Shown here piece by piece: positions 54,594 to 63,555 of a stretch of 64,000 nt of DNA. The stretch is from Moraxella bovoculi 237 (GTDB lineage: Bacteria; Pseudomonadota; Gammaproteobacteria; Pseudomonadales; Moraxellaceae), in NCBI RefSeq assembly GCF_000696305.2, contig NZ_AOMT01000005.1, positions 434,001 to 498,000 of the forward strand. The letters run 5' to 3'. The notes beneath the pieces are model-generated. The model made no database searches, was not told the DNA's origin, and saw only the letters and a program-made list of their open reading frames with translations. The position numbers were made by a program, and so were the translations under genes. Numbering within the stretch: the stretch's first letter is position 1; the number at the start of each line of letters is the position of its first letter.

Positions 54594-55613
54594 TCAGCTA
54601 TTTGATGCTGCACTTTTTTGTTCTTGTAATAGCTTAGACAGCCCTTCAACGCCTTGAATATGAACCGTACGGTTCGGAAATGGAATGTCCACACCGGATT
54701 CATCAAAGGCATATTTCACTTTCTCAAGCAAATCGCACTGCACATCAAACCAATCATCATTCTCTGTCCATACATATAAGGTTAAATCAACCGAGCTTTC
54801 AGAAAGTGCCGTCACGCGCACATTTGGCGCCGGATGCTTTAAAATTTTATCATGGCACGACGCCACCGACAGCATCGCCTCGCGCGCCTTTTGGATATCG
54901 CTGTGATAGCCAATACCCACCAACACATCAACACGGCGCTTCGGCAATGAGGTGTAGTTAGTGCTTGAATTCGTCATGATGTCGCCATTTGGGATGATGA
55001 TCTCATGATTGGCAGGCGTTCTGATGCGTGTATTAACCAGAGTGATGTCGATCACCGTACCCGTCTGACCTCCTACCTCTACATAATCTCCGCGTCCAAA
55101 AGGTCGAAAAATAACAATCATCACACCCGCTGCTAGGTTTGACAACTGATCCTTTAAGGACATACCAATCGCTACCGCTGCCGCACCCAGCACCGCGACG
55201 AACGAGTTGGTATTAATACCAAGCTTATTCAGTGCCGCCAATAGCACCGCAACGATCATCAGTCCATACAGAAGGTTATTAAGAAAATTCACCACCGTCT
55301 GATCAAGTCGGCTACGCTCCAGCATGCGGTTAATCACCGTCAGCACTCGTTTACCCACCCATTTACCCACAAAGAAGATAAGTAGCGCCAACAAGATATT
55401 AATGCCAAGCTCAACCCCATCATGAATCAATGTATGTATATCAATGGGCACACCCAAGAATTCAAGGGCGTGATTGGTGGTACCCTCCAGTCCCTCAACC
55501 GTTGCAGTGGTAACTTCCTTGGCAACTTCTTTGGTGTTTTTGGTGGCTAGTTTTACCCCTTCTGCAGCCTTAATCACCGCCTCCGGTGTGACTGGTTCTT
55601 TTAGTGTTGTCAT
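54594..55613 (-). CDS. mscS: Small-conductance mechanosensitive channel, MscS family
   Basis: 339 residues. A Thr/Glu/Lys-rich N-terminus of about 70 residues precedes three spans. TM3 with its Ala/Gly packing is seen at VAVLGAAAVAIGMSLKDQLSN, followed by FRPFGRGDYVEVGGQTG and ITLVNTRIRTPANHEIIIPNG, the beta-domain hallmarks. It opens on membrane tension to release solutes during hypo-osmotic shock. The N-terminus is longer than in E. coli MscS (286). The gene is single. Confidence 0.93.
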   Translation of the reverse strand: MTTLKEPVTPEAVIKAAEGVKLATKNTKEVAKEVTTATVEGLEGTTNHALEFLGVPIDIHTLIHDGVELGINILLALLIFFVGKWVGKRVLTVINRMLERSRLDQTVVNFLNNLLYGLMIVAVLLAALNKLGINTNSFVAVLGAAAVAIGMSLKDQLSNLAAGVMIVIFRPFGRGDYVEVGGQTGTVIDITLVNTRIRTPANHEIIIPNGDIMTNSSTNYTSLPKRRVDVLVGIGYHSDIQKAREAMLSVASCHDKILKHPAPNVRVTALSESSVDLTLYVWTENDDWFDVQCDLLEKVKYAFDESGVDIPFPNRTVHIQGVEGLSKLLQEQKSAASNS

Positions 55614-55702
55614 GATTAATTATTGATCCAATACAGTTATTATCAAAAGTCGTATTTTACCCCAATCCACACAAAAAATCATCTCAATCATCGCCCATCC
55701 AA

Positions 55703-55729
55703 TAAAAAAACCGCCTCCACTTTGGCAGC
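55703..55729 (-). terminator. Terminator of the cysI-DUF934-cysG unit
   Basis: Stem CTGCC/GGCGG (one U-G) plus T-run TTTTTTT on the minus strand, about 25 bases past the cysG stop. Confidence 0.65.
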
Positions 55730-55753
55730 TTTGTATTAATCAGTTCCAAATAA

Positions 55754-57106
55754 TCATGGTCTATATAATTTCACTACATTGCCCACGATAACGATGGCTG
55801 GCGCTGACAGTCCTGCCTGCTCATTTTTGATGATAATGTCATCCAGCTTCCCCGTCAGAACTTGCTGTGTTGGTAGGCTTGCATTTGAGACGATGGCAAC
55901 GGGCGTATCAGCCGACAGCCCTGAGACGAGCAGACTATCTACAATCTTACCCAGCGCATGCAGACCCATATAGAACACCAAGGTTTCATCACTTTGATAG
56001 GCGCTTTTTAGACCATCAAAGGACTCACTGGTCTGATAGCACCCCGTCAAGAATCTTACCGACGTCGCCACCCCTCGATGCGTGAGCGGGATGCCTGCAT
56101 AGCTGCCCACCGCCAACGCTGCCGTGATGCCACTCACCACCTGATACGGCACACCCGCTTCTTGACAAGCGATCATCTCTTCGCCTCCACGACCAAAAAC
56201 AAAAGGATCGCCACCCTTTAGGCGCAGCACTCGCTTGCCTTGCTTGGCGTATTCTACGATTAGCTCATTGATTTGATCTTGAGTTTTGGCGTGGTCAGCG
56301 CGCTTCTTACCGACGAATATCTTATCACTGTCACGGCGACATAGATCCAAAATCTCATCAGACACCAATGCATCATACAGCACCACATCCGCCTGTTGCA
56401 TGAGTCGTAGCGCCTTAAAGGTCAAAAGATCAGGATCGCCCGCACCTGCACCCACAATGTACACCTCACCCGCTTTGTCGTTATTTTTGACAAAATCATC
56501 CAATTCATCAGCCAGATGACCGACAATCTTATCCGCTAAGACTCTGTTAAACACCCCCTCCCAGAAATGACGACGCTCGGTGACTGTTGGTAGTTTATCC
56601 TTAACCGCCTGACGAAAATCCCCAGCAAGCTTGGCGATTCTACCGATACTAGATGGTATCTGACTTTCTATCTTAGCACGGATTAGTCTTGCCAAGACGG
56701 GTGCCTTACCATTACTAGACACGCCGATGACGATGGGATCTCTATCCACGATAGCTGGAAAAATAAAATCGCACAAATCCGGCATATCCACCACATTGAT
56801 GGCGATGCCGCGCACCTTAGCATCTGCATGCACCTGCACATTCAGCGCATGATCATCAGTGGCGCAGATGATAAAGGCAGGCTTACCAATTCCATCCAAA
56901 TCACTGCTCTCATAAGGCTTATGTATGATGGCATGATTATTATCCTGTAGGAATTTCAAAAACCCCTCATTAAAGCGCTTCGACAGTACCACAAGACTCG
57001 CCCCTGCTTTATGCAAAAGACTGGCTTTTCTTTGGGCAACTTCACCGCCACCTATGATAAGAACTCTTTGATGGCTTAAATTAAAAAACAAAGGCAGTGT
57101 ATTCAT
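55754..57106 (-). CDS. cysG: Siroheme synthase (trifunctional CysG)
   Basis: 450 residues. The N-terminal half is precorrin-2 dehydrogenase/sirohydrochlorin ferrochelatase, with the NAD loop VLIIGGGEVAQRKASLL and VIGVSSNGKAPVLARLIRAKIE. The C-terminal half is uroporphyrinogen III methyltransferase, with VYIVGAGAGDPDLLTFKAL, RLKGGDPFVFGRGGEE, VVSGITAALAVGSYAGIPLTHR and FYMGLHAL. Siroheme is the cofactor of the sulfite reductase encoded two genes upstream, so the cluster is self-contained. Confidence 0.97.
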   Translation of the reverse strand: MNTLPLFFNLSHQRVLIIGGGEVAQRKASLLHKAGASLVVLSKRFNEGFLKFLQDNNHAIIHKPYESSDLDGIGKPAFIICATDDHALNVQVHADAKVRGIAINVVDMPDLCDFIFPAIVDRDPIVIGVSSNGKAPVLARLIRAKIESQIPSSIGRIAKLAGDFRQAVKDKLPTVTERRHFWEGVFNRVLADKIVGHLADELDDFVKNNDKAGEVYIVGAGAGDPDLLTFKALRLMQQADVVLYDALVSDEILDLCRRDSDKIFVGKKRADHAKTQDQINELIVEYAKQGKRVLRLKGGDPFVFGRGGEEMIACQEAGVPYQVVSGITAALAVGSYAGIPLTHRGVATSVRFLTGCYQTSESFDGLKSAYQSDETLVFYMGLHALGKIVDSLLVSGLSADTPVAIVSNASLPTQQVLTGKLDDIIIKNEQAGLSAPAIVIVGNVVKLYRP

Positions 57107-57215
57107 GACATTTCCACATTGATCATTGAATTATTGTAATTTTAGAAACAAAAATCCTCTCAAGCACGCCGATCATCATCAGCGCGCCTGTCTTTATTGA
57201 AGTTTGGATTATTAA

Positions 57216-57734
57216 TTAACGGAACATTGGCAGCGCATCAGAAGCCGTGCCTGCATGCGCGGTTTTTAGGTCGTGTAGTGTGGTTTTTAGGGTGGTTACA
57301 AGCTCTGGTCGCACCGCAAAAGCATTCGCACCTGACTTATAAAAATATGACGCCTGATCAAGCCCGAACTCGCCTGCGATGATGATCTCAGCATGTTCTC
57401 TTAGCTGTCGAAGCTGACGCACCAGGCTGAAAACTCTTCCATCCTTAAAGTCCGCCACATACACTACGAACAGGTTAATCAATGCCTCATCAAGTACAGA
57501 TTCGATCTCTTTGATGGTATTATCCGCTGTAACGAGCAGTCCGCGCGTATCACGAAAGTCTGTTGGCGTACTAAGCAGTGTGCTATTACCATCACCGCGC
57601 TCATTGATCTTCCCTAGATCAAGACCTGCATAGTTTGGCTCATCCGCACTGCTTGAAATCAAGAAAAATTTAGCCGTGCTTTCATGAACATTGGCATGGC
57701 TATCTACACCGATGATCGTTGTCAAGACACTCAT
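57216..57734 (-). CDS. DUF934 protein, sulfite reduction accessory
   Basis: 172 residues. The C-terminal part contains the DUF934 pattern VADFKDGRVFSLVRQLRQLR, then AGEFGLDQASYFYKSGANAF. The N-terminal 60 residues are specific. DUF934 proteins are encoded beside nitrite/sulfite reductases in many proteobacteria, and the molecular role is unknown. It lies 21 bases downstream of cysI and upstream of cysG on the same strand. Confidence 0.85.
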   Translation of the reverse strand: MSVLTTIIGVDSHANVHESTAKFFLISSSADEPNYAGLDLGKINERGDGNSTLLSTPTDFRDTRGLLVTADNTIKEIESVLDEALINLFVVYVADFKDGRVFSLVRQLRQLREHAEIIIAGEFGLDQASYFYKSGANAFAVRPELVTTLKTTLHDLKTAHAGTASDALPMFR

Positions 57735-57755
57735 TTCAATCTCCTTTTGACTAAA

Positions 57756-59432
57756 TTAAGCGTAAACTGCCGCCTTAAATGGCGCAATACCTACGCGTTC
57801 CACCACCTGAGCAAAGCTCTCTACATGTTCATCGGTGGTGATACGCTCATTTTGATACACCTTAGCAATGATGTCAATGGTATTCGCCACCTCATCTGCC
57901 GCCACCGCACGCCCAAGAATCTGACCCAGTTTGGCATCCTCTGATGAGCTACCTCCAAGGCTGATCTGATACCAGTGTTCGCCTTTTTTGTCCACGCCCA
58001 GAATGCCAATATCGCCCACATGATGGTGCGCGCAGGCGTTCATGCAGCCTGACATGTTTAGGCGAATACCCCCAAGATCGTACAGATAGTCTAGGTCTTG
58101 GAATTGCTCTTCGATGCTCTGAGCAATATTATGCGTGGTGGCATTTGCCAATGCGCAATAATCAAATCCTGGGCAGACCGTCATGTCAGTCAATGTGCCG
58201 ATATTGGCGCGGGCCAGATGCAACTTGGACAGCTCTTGCCAAAGCGCATACAAATCAGCAATCTTAACATCGCCCAGCACCAGATTCTGATGGTGTGTGG
58301 CACGAATCTCACCCAAACTATAAGCATCCGCCAGATCCGCCAAAGCAAACATTTGATCATCCGTCATGTCGCCTGATGGAACGTACTTACCATTGATGAT
58401 ACCCGACTTTAACGAGATCACCACCGCACGGTAGCCAGCCACTTTATGAGCCACGGTATTGTGCTCATACCAATTTTTAAAATTATCATCAACCAGATAT
58501 TCTTGAAGCTGATTTTGCGCTGCCAGCGGGTCAATTTTCTCATATGACGGTGCGGTAAAATAACTCTCCGCCTTGGTAAAGTGCGCATCCGTCAAGGTAA
58601 GGTCGCCATCTTTTAGGTGCTGCCATTCATCAGCGACTTTTTGGGCGAATACTTCTTTACCTAGACTCTCCACCAAGATTTTGATGCGCGCTTTATATTT
58701 ATTATCGCGACGACCTTCTAAATTGTAGACTCTCAAGATCGCATCAAGATAGCTTAGCAGATGCTCGCGCGGCAAGAACTCATTAATTACCTTACCAATA
58801 ATAGGTGTACGCCCAAGACCGCCGCCCACGATGACCTCAAAGCCAATTTGACCGTCTTTTTTGATGACGTGCAGACCAATGTCATGCACCTGCGTCGCAG
58901 CGCGGTCAGCCTTAGTGCCGATGACTGCAATTTTAAATTTGCGCGGCAAATAAGCAAACTCAGGGTGAAACGTACTCCACTGTCTAATGATTTCACAATA
59001 CGGTCTTGGATCGACCACTTCTTCGCTGTGAATGCCAGCGTACGGATCGGTTGTGGTATTGCGGATACAGTTGCCTGATGTTTGAATGGCATGCATCTGA
59101 TGACTGGCAAGCTTCGCCAGAATGTCGGGCACTTCTTCAAGCTTTACCCAATTTAACTGCAAATTGGTACGCGTGGTAAAGTGCGCATACCCTCTGTCAA
59201 AGTCACGCGCAATCTCAGCCAAAACACGCAGCTGATGGCTTGCCATCAGGCCATAAGGGATGGCGATGCGCAGCATGGGCGCATGACGCTGAATATAAAG
59301 TCCGTTTTGCAAGCGCAAGGGCAAAAACTGCTCTTCTGGCAACTCTCCTGCCAAAAAACGCTGCGTCTGATCTCGAAACTGCTCAACTCGTTCATTAACG
59401 ATTTTTTGATCGGTGTAAGAATATTGATACAT
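57756..59432 (-). CDS. cysI: Nitrite/sulfite reductase hemoprotein (CysI type)
   Basis: 558 residues. Reduces sulfite to sulfide with siroheme and a [4Fe-4S] cluster. Cluster/siroheme ligands are CPGFDYCALANATT (CX5C) and SGCMNACAHHHVGDIGILG (CX3C). Two ferredoxin-like halves are seen: HFTTRTNLQLNWVKLEEVPD with QTSGNCIRNTTTDPYAG, and RATHHQNLVLGDVK. It resembles the Pseudomonas type found with DUF934 rather than enterobacterial CysJI. It heads the cysI-DUF934-cysG unit, so sulfite rather than nitrite is the likely substrate. Confidence 0.94.
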   Translation of the reverse strand: MYQYSYTDQKIVNERVEQFRDQTQRFLAGELPEEQFLPLRLQNGLYIQRHAPMLRIAIPYGLMASHQLRVLAEIARDFDRGYAHFTTRTNLQLNWVKLEEVPDILAKLASHQMHAIQTSGNCIRNTTTDPYAGIHSEEVVDPRPYCEIIRQWSTFHPEFAYLPRKFKIAVIGTKADRAATQVHDIGLHVIKKDGQIGFEVIVGGGLGRTPIIGKVINEFLPREHLLSYLDAILRVYNLEGRRDNKYKARIKILVESLGKEVFAQKVADEWQHLKDGDLTLTDAHFTKAESYFTAPSYEKIDPLAAQNQLQEYLVDDNFKNWYEHNTVAHKVAGYRAVVISLKSGIINGKYVPSGDMTDDQMFALADLADAYSLGEIRATHHQNLVLGDVKIADLYALWQELSKLHLARANIGTLTDMTVCPGFDYCALANATTHNIAQSIEEQFQDLDYLYDLGGIRLNMSGCMNACAHHHVGDIGILGVDKKGEHWYQISLGGSSSEDAKLGQILGRAVAADEVANTIDIIAKVYQNERITTDEHVESFAQVVERVGIAPFKAAVYA

Positions 59433-59972
59433 GATAATTTCCTTTGGCGGTCGGCTTAGGCGTCATGGCGACTTTAGGATTGTCATGTTAAGCATTTCAC
59501 GCCAAAATTTAAAATTCAAAAACGGCATATAGATAGCAAATATGAGCATAATCAACCATCCTTATATCAAACTTTTCATTAAATCCAAGCATCAGCCATT
59601 CTATCACTCAACAAATAAAACCCAGAAAACAAACTTTTAAAGGAAATCAAAGAAAAAATACATACTCATTATAGGCATTGTATGTAATTTTTATATACAT
59701 CTTCAGCCTGTGTGAATACCTTACCAGCTTTAAAATAATTTTAAGTAATGACTTCATTCCACCTGACAAACCAAAAGTTAAGTAAAATTTTATTAGTATT
59801 CAAAATGATGGATAAACACATTATTTGATTTGTGGTTTTGTTAGTTTGTGGTAGAATAAGCGCATTTTCTCACGCCCAAAAATATTAGGGAAAATACACG
59901 TTTTATATGGAAAAATAATCAAATTTATTTTTCCATATAAACCGTCTTTTTATCTACTTTCGATAATCTGCT
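59433..59972. other. AT-rich divergent intergenic region between cysI and the Nramp-related gene
   Basis: 540 bases without a gene. It carries the cysI promoter leftward, an extended -10 TGGTAGAAT at 59850-59857 for the rightward gene, and the long palindrome at 59902-59941. I see no CysB- or Fur-type site that I could defend. Confidence 0.55.
59902..59941 (+). promoter_or_regulatory. 17-bp palindrome in the leader of the Nramp-related gene
   Basis: TTTATATGGAAAAATAA (59902-59918) and its exact complement (59925-59941) flank a 6-base loop. It lies after a probable extended -10 (59852-59857) and 31 bases before the ATG, so it is either a leader hairpin or an operator. Confidence 0.7.
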
Positions 59973-61235
59973 ATGACAACTTCACAAACCTCACAAACCT
60001 CTGATAAACCCCAAAAACTCACCTGGAAAGCCTTCGGTCCCGGTATTCTTATGGCGTCCGCCGCCATTGGCGGGTCGCACCTTGTATCCTCCACCCAAGC
60101 TGGGGCGTTGTATGGTTGGCAACTTGCCATTATGATCGTGCTTGCCAACTTTTTTAAATACCCTTTTTACCGCTTTGGCACAGAATACGCCTACAAAACA
60201 GGCGATAGTCTCGTGGCAGGTTACGCCAAAAAATCCAAAGCCTACCTTTGGGCATTTTTTGGCTTATCTGTCGTGTCAGGCGTGATTACCACGGGGGCAG
60301 TCGCTCTGCTCTGTGCGACCATTTTGGGCTTTATTCTGCCTTTTGAGCTAAATCCACTTATCCTGTCCATCATTGTGATGACCATCTCATGGGGACTACT
60401 CATTGCAGGGCATTATAAGGTTTTGGACAATATCTCAAAGTGGATTATTCTGGCATTGACGGTTGCCACCATTTTGGCGGTTATCATCGCAGGTATGTCG
60501 CCAAAAGAAGTCGCTCCTGATTTTGTACCGATGTCGCCTTGGAACTTGGCATCTTTGGGCTTTATCATCGCTCTTATGGGTTGGATGCCTGCTCCGCTTG
60601 AATTTTCGGTCATTACATCTGTGTGGACTGCCAAGAAAATCCGCACCGACCGCACAAGCCATTTTCAAGGCGTGGTAGATTTTAACGTGGGCTATTTTAC
60701 ATCGGCGATTTTGGCATTATTTTTCTTGACGCTTGGCGTGTTTGTACAGTACGGCACGGGCGAAGAGATTGCCACCAAAGGCGGCGCTTACATCGGTCAG
60801 CTTGTAGAGATGTACACAGAGACCATTGGCAATTGGTCAAAAATTCTCGTGGCATTCATCGCTTTTTTGTGTATGTTTGGCACGGTCATCACGAGTGCGG
60901 ACGGCTATGGGCGTACCAATGCCGAGAGTCTGTCGCTCATCAAAACAGGCACAACCGAGCTTACCGAAAAATACGTCATGCGTTGGACGACCGCTATGGT
61001 CATTGGTGGATTTATCTTAATCAATGTGTTTGCAGGACAAATGGCAAGCCTACTCAAATTTGCGATGATTAGTTCCTTTGTCTCCGCTCCGATTTTTGCC
61101 TACCTTAATTACTCGTTGGCAAAATCTGAAAACCTACTCACCCCAAAAATGAATATTTATGCCCTACTTGGCATTGCCTTTTTGGCAGGATTTGCAGGCG
61201 CGTTTTTATTGCAGTTTTTTGGGATTATTGGATAA
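59973..61235 (+). CDS. Nramp-related transporter with non-canonical metal-site motifs
   Basis: 420 residues with about 11 spans in the LeuT-like Nramp fold. The first span reads FGPGILMASAAIGGSHLVSS and lacks the DPGN motif of Mn/Fe Nramp proteins. The sixth-span region reads ALMGWMPAPLEFSVITS and lacks the MPH motif, although MP is kept. The TM8-like ADGYGRTNAES is also distinctive. So it is a member of the superfamily but probably not a standard manganese importer. Ion or substrate is unknown. It is monocistronic behind a long palindrome. Confidence 0.8.
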   Translation: MTTSQTSQTSDKPQKLTWKAFGPGILMASAAIGGSHLVSSTQAGALYGWQLAIMIVLANFFKYPFYRFGTEYAYKTGDSLVAGYAKKSKAYLWAFFGLSVVSGVITTGAVALLCATILGFILPFELNPLILSIIVMTISWGLLIAGHYKVLDNISKWIILALTVATILAVIIAGMSPKEVAPDFVPMSPWNLASLGFIIALMGWMPAPLEFSVITSVWTAKKIRTDRTSHFQGVVDFNVGYFTSAILALFFLTLGVFVQYGTGEEIATKGGAYIGQLVEMYTETIGNWSKILVAFIAFLCMFGTVITSADGYGRTNAESLSLIKTGTTELTEKYVMRWTTAMVIGGFILINVFAGQMASLLKFAMISSFVSAPIFAYLNYSLAKSENLLTPKMNIYALLGIAFLAGFAGAFLLQFFGIIG

Positions 61236-61296
61236 AAACAAAAACATCAAAAAAAGGGCGACAACAATCGCCCTTTATTTTTGCAAATACCCCACT

Positions 61297-62877
61297 CTAT
61301 TCCGTGCCAAACTCTTTACGCTTATTGGCAAAAAATCTATCCAACCTATCCATCGCATCTTCCAAATCTATCAAATTGGGCAGAAATACGACCCTAAAAT
61401 GGTCTGGCTTATCCCAATTAAAGCCCGTACCCTGCACCATTAAGACTTTTTCTTGAATCAATAAATCCATCATGAATTTCATGTCATTTTGGATGGGATA
61501 GACATCAAGGTCAATCTTGGCAAAACAGTAAAACGCCCCTTGCGGCTTGGTGCAGCTAATGCCCTTAATAGCATTTAGGCGAGAGACCGCCATCTCACGC
61601 TGTTTGTACAGTCGTCCTGTCGGTGCGGTCAGAGCTTGCATGGACTGATAACCACCCATTGCCGTCTGTATGGCGTACTGAGCAGGCACGTTGGCACACA
61701 GTCGCATACTGGCGAGCATGGTCAAGCCTTCTATAAAGTCGCCAGCATGGTCTTTTTTACCCGACAACATGACCCAGCCTGAGCGATAGCCTGCAATGCG
61801 GTGCGATTTTGACAAGCCATTAAAGGTCAAAACCAGCGTCTTATCAGTAATCGTACACATGGGCGTATGCACAGCATCATCATACAAAATACGGTCATAA
61901 ATCTCGTCTGCCATAATAACCAAGCCATGTTTTACCGCCAAATCAGCAATTTTTTGCAAGATTTCCTTGCTATATAATGCTCCTGTGGGGTTGTTGGGGT
62001 TGATGATGACAATGGCTTTGGTTTTGTCGGTGATTTTACTCTCAATATCCGCCAAATCAGGGTGCCAGTTGTCTTCTTCCACACAGCGATAATGCACCGC
62101 CCTGCCCCCTGCTAGGTTGGCGGACGCTGTCCACAGCGGATAATCAGGCATGGGAATAAGCACTTCATCGCCGTCATCAAGCAGGGATTGCAAGGTCATG
62201 ACGATAAGCTCCGACACGCCATTGCCGATATACACATCATTGACATCAGTCGCTGACAGCAGTCCTTTGGCTTGATAATATTGCAAAATCGCCTTACGAG
62301 CCGAAAAAATCCCCTTAGAATCGGAGTATCCAGACGCATTTTGCAAGTTCATCGCCACGTCTTGCACAATCTCATCAGGGGGCAGCAGTCTAAACGGTTC
62401 AGGATTGCCAATATTGAGCTTGATGATACGCTGACCTTCGGCTTCCATGCGGTTGGCGGTTTGCAAAAGTTCGCCACGAATGTCATAGCAGACGTTGGAA
62501 AGTTTGGCAGATTTTTTTAAAGGCTTCATGAGGGATACCTTGTGAGAATGATTGTGTGAATTTGGTAAATTATCTTGTAAATCAATCTCTTGACTGGCAT
62601 TATTGACGGTTGGATTCGTCGATACATTGCCTGTCAAAAGATAGTTTTCGGTCGTGCCTAGCACTTGGGCGACTATGGGGAGCTTGCTACTTGTGATACC
62701 ATTTTTGTCGCATTCCCAATTGGCAATCGCTCCACGACTGACGGAAGCACCGTGGGCGTTTAGCTTATCGGCTAGGGCTTGAGCGGATAATCCTAAGGAT
62801 TTGCGGAGCTGTTTTAGGCGTTCGCCTTGCGTGGTGGGCGTATTTGGTGGATGGGTGTCTTTGGTCATCGCGGTCAT
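61297..62877 (-). CDS. alaA: Fusion of Xre helix-turn-helix domain and AlaA-type alanine aminotransferase
   Basis: 526 residues from ATG 62877 (a TTG at 62895 and ATG at 62868 are alternatives; none has a clear ribosome site). Residues about 15-85 form an Xre/Cro HTH (GERLKQLRKSLGLSAQALAD, GAIANWECDKNGI). After a polar Asn/Ser/His linker, the rest aligns with E. coli AlaA from its first residue: MKPLKKSAKLSNVCYDIRGE, NPEPF, GYSDSKGIFSARKAI, INPNNPTGALYSKE, PLP Lys in TFNGLSKSHRIAGYR, and GTGFNWDKPDHFR. AlaA makes alanine from pyruvate and glutamate. The internal ATG at 62529, where AlaA homology begins, has AAGG at 8-base spacing. Unlike MocR regulators, the catalytic part looks fully active. 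Confidence 0.9.
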   Translation of the reverse strand: MTAMTKDTHPPNTPTTQGERLKQLRKSLGLSAQALADKLNAHGASVSRGAIANWECDKNGITSSKLPIVAQVLGTTENYLLTGNVSTNPTVNNASQEIDLQDNLPNSHNHSHKVSLMKPLKKSAKLSNVCYDIRGELLQTANRMEAEGQRIIKLNIGNPEPFRLLPPDEIVQDVAMNLQNASGYSDSKGIFSARKAILQYYQAKGLLSATDVNDVYIGNGVSELIVMTLQSLLDDGDEVLIPMPDYPLWTASANLAGGRAVHYRCVEEDNWHPDLADIESKITDKTKAIVIINPNNPTGALYSKEILQKIADLAVKHGLVIMADEIYDRILYDDAVHTPMCTITDKTLVLTFNGLSKSHRIAGYRSGWVMLSGKKDHAGDFIEGLTMLASMRLCANVPAQYAIQTAMGGYQSMQALTAPTGRLYKQREMAVSRLNAIKGISCTKPQGAFYCFAKIDLDVYPIQNDMKFMMDLLIQEKVLMVQGTGFNWDKPDHFRVVFLPNLIDLEDAMDRLDRFFANKRKEFGTE

Positions 62878-62895
62878 TGCAAGTAAAAGTTGCAA
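62877..62895 (-). promoter_or_regulatory. TTGCAA-N7-TTGCAA dyad at the start of the Xre-alaA gene
   Basis: Two copies of the self-complementary hexamer TTGCAA, centre-to-centre 13 bp, overlap the candidate start codons. The position would suit autoregulation by the encoded HTH domain. This is inference. Confidence 0.4.
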
Positions 62896-63095
62896 TTATC
62901 ATACAAGGCTTCGAATGGTTTTGCAAGAGAATTTTAAAGGCGTGAATTTAACAAGCGCTATTCTGATTGAACTTCACCCCACCCACACAAATTTAGATAA
63001 ATTAGATTTGCCTCATGCTTGTATTTGTACCAAACCCACCCCATTCAATATTAAGATTAAAAACTCAAACTCTGACCTACTTATAAGGAAAATCC

Positions 63096-63521
63096 ATGCT
63101 CTTACCCGACCATAGCCTTAGCCCCGATGAAATTGCCCAATTAACTGAACAAGATTGGCAAAATCGCCTAACCGCTGACGAATATTATGTCTTACGCCAA
63201 AAAGGCACCGAGCGACCTTTTACAGGCTTATATACCGATGTGTTTGAAACTGGTGTGTATCGTTGTAAGGGCTGTAATACCAAGCTCTTTGACAGCGATA
63301 GCAAATACCACTCAGGCTGTGGCTGGCCCAGCTTTGATAAGACAATTAACGACACCGTGCTGACTGAGACGCTGGATTTATCTCACGGCATGAGACGTAT
63401 TGAAGTTACTTGCAGCAACTGCGGTGGGCATTTGGGACACGTTTTTCCTGATGGTCCAAGAGAGACGACAGGCATGAGATATTGCATCAACTCCATCGCC
63501 ATTGATTTTGAACCCAATTAA
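63096..63521 (+). CDS. msrB: Peptide-methionine (R)-S-oxide reductase
   Basis: 141 residues. Repairs Met-R-sulfoxide in proteins. The structural zinc pairs are CKGCNTKLF and CSNCGGHLGH, and the catalytic Cys lies in MRYCINSIAIDF. The substrate segment SGCGWPSFDK is present. AAGGAAAATCC leads the ATG. It is followed 34 bases later by a glutathione peroxidase, suggesting a small oxidative-damage unit. Confidence 0.97.
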   Translation: MLLPDHSLSPDEIAQLTEQDWQNRLTADEYYVLRQKGTERPFTGLYTDVFETGVYRCKGCNTKLFDSDSKYHSGCGWPSFDKTINDTVLTETLDLSHGMRRIEVTCSNCGGHLGHVFPDGPRETTGMRYCINSIAIDFEPN

Positions 63522-63555
63522 CCCCAGTCACTTGCAATCAGCTTGGAGATTTTTT

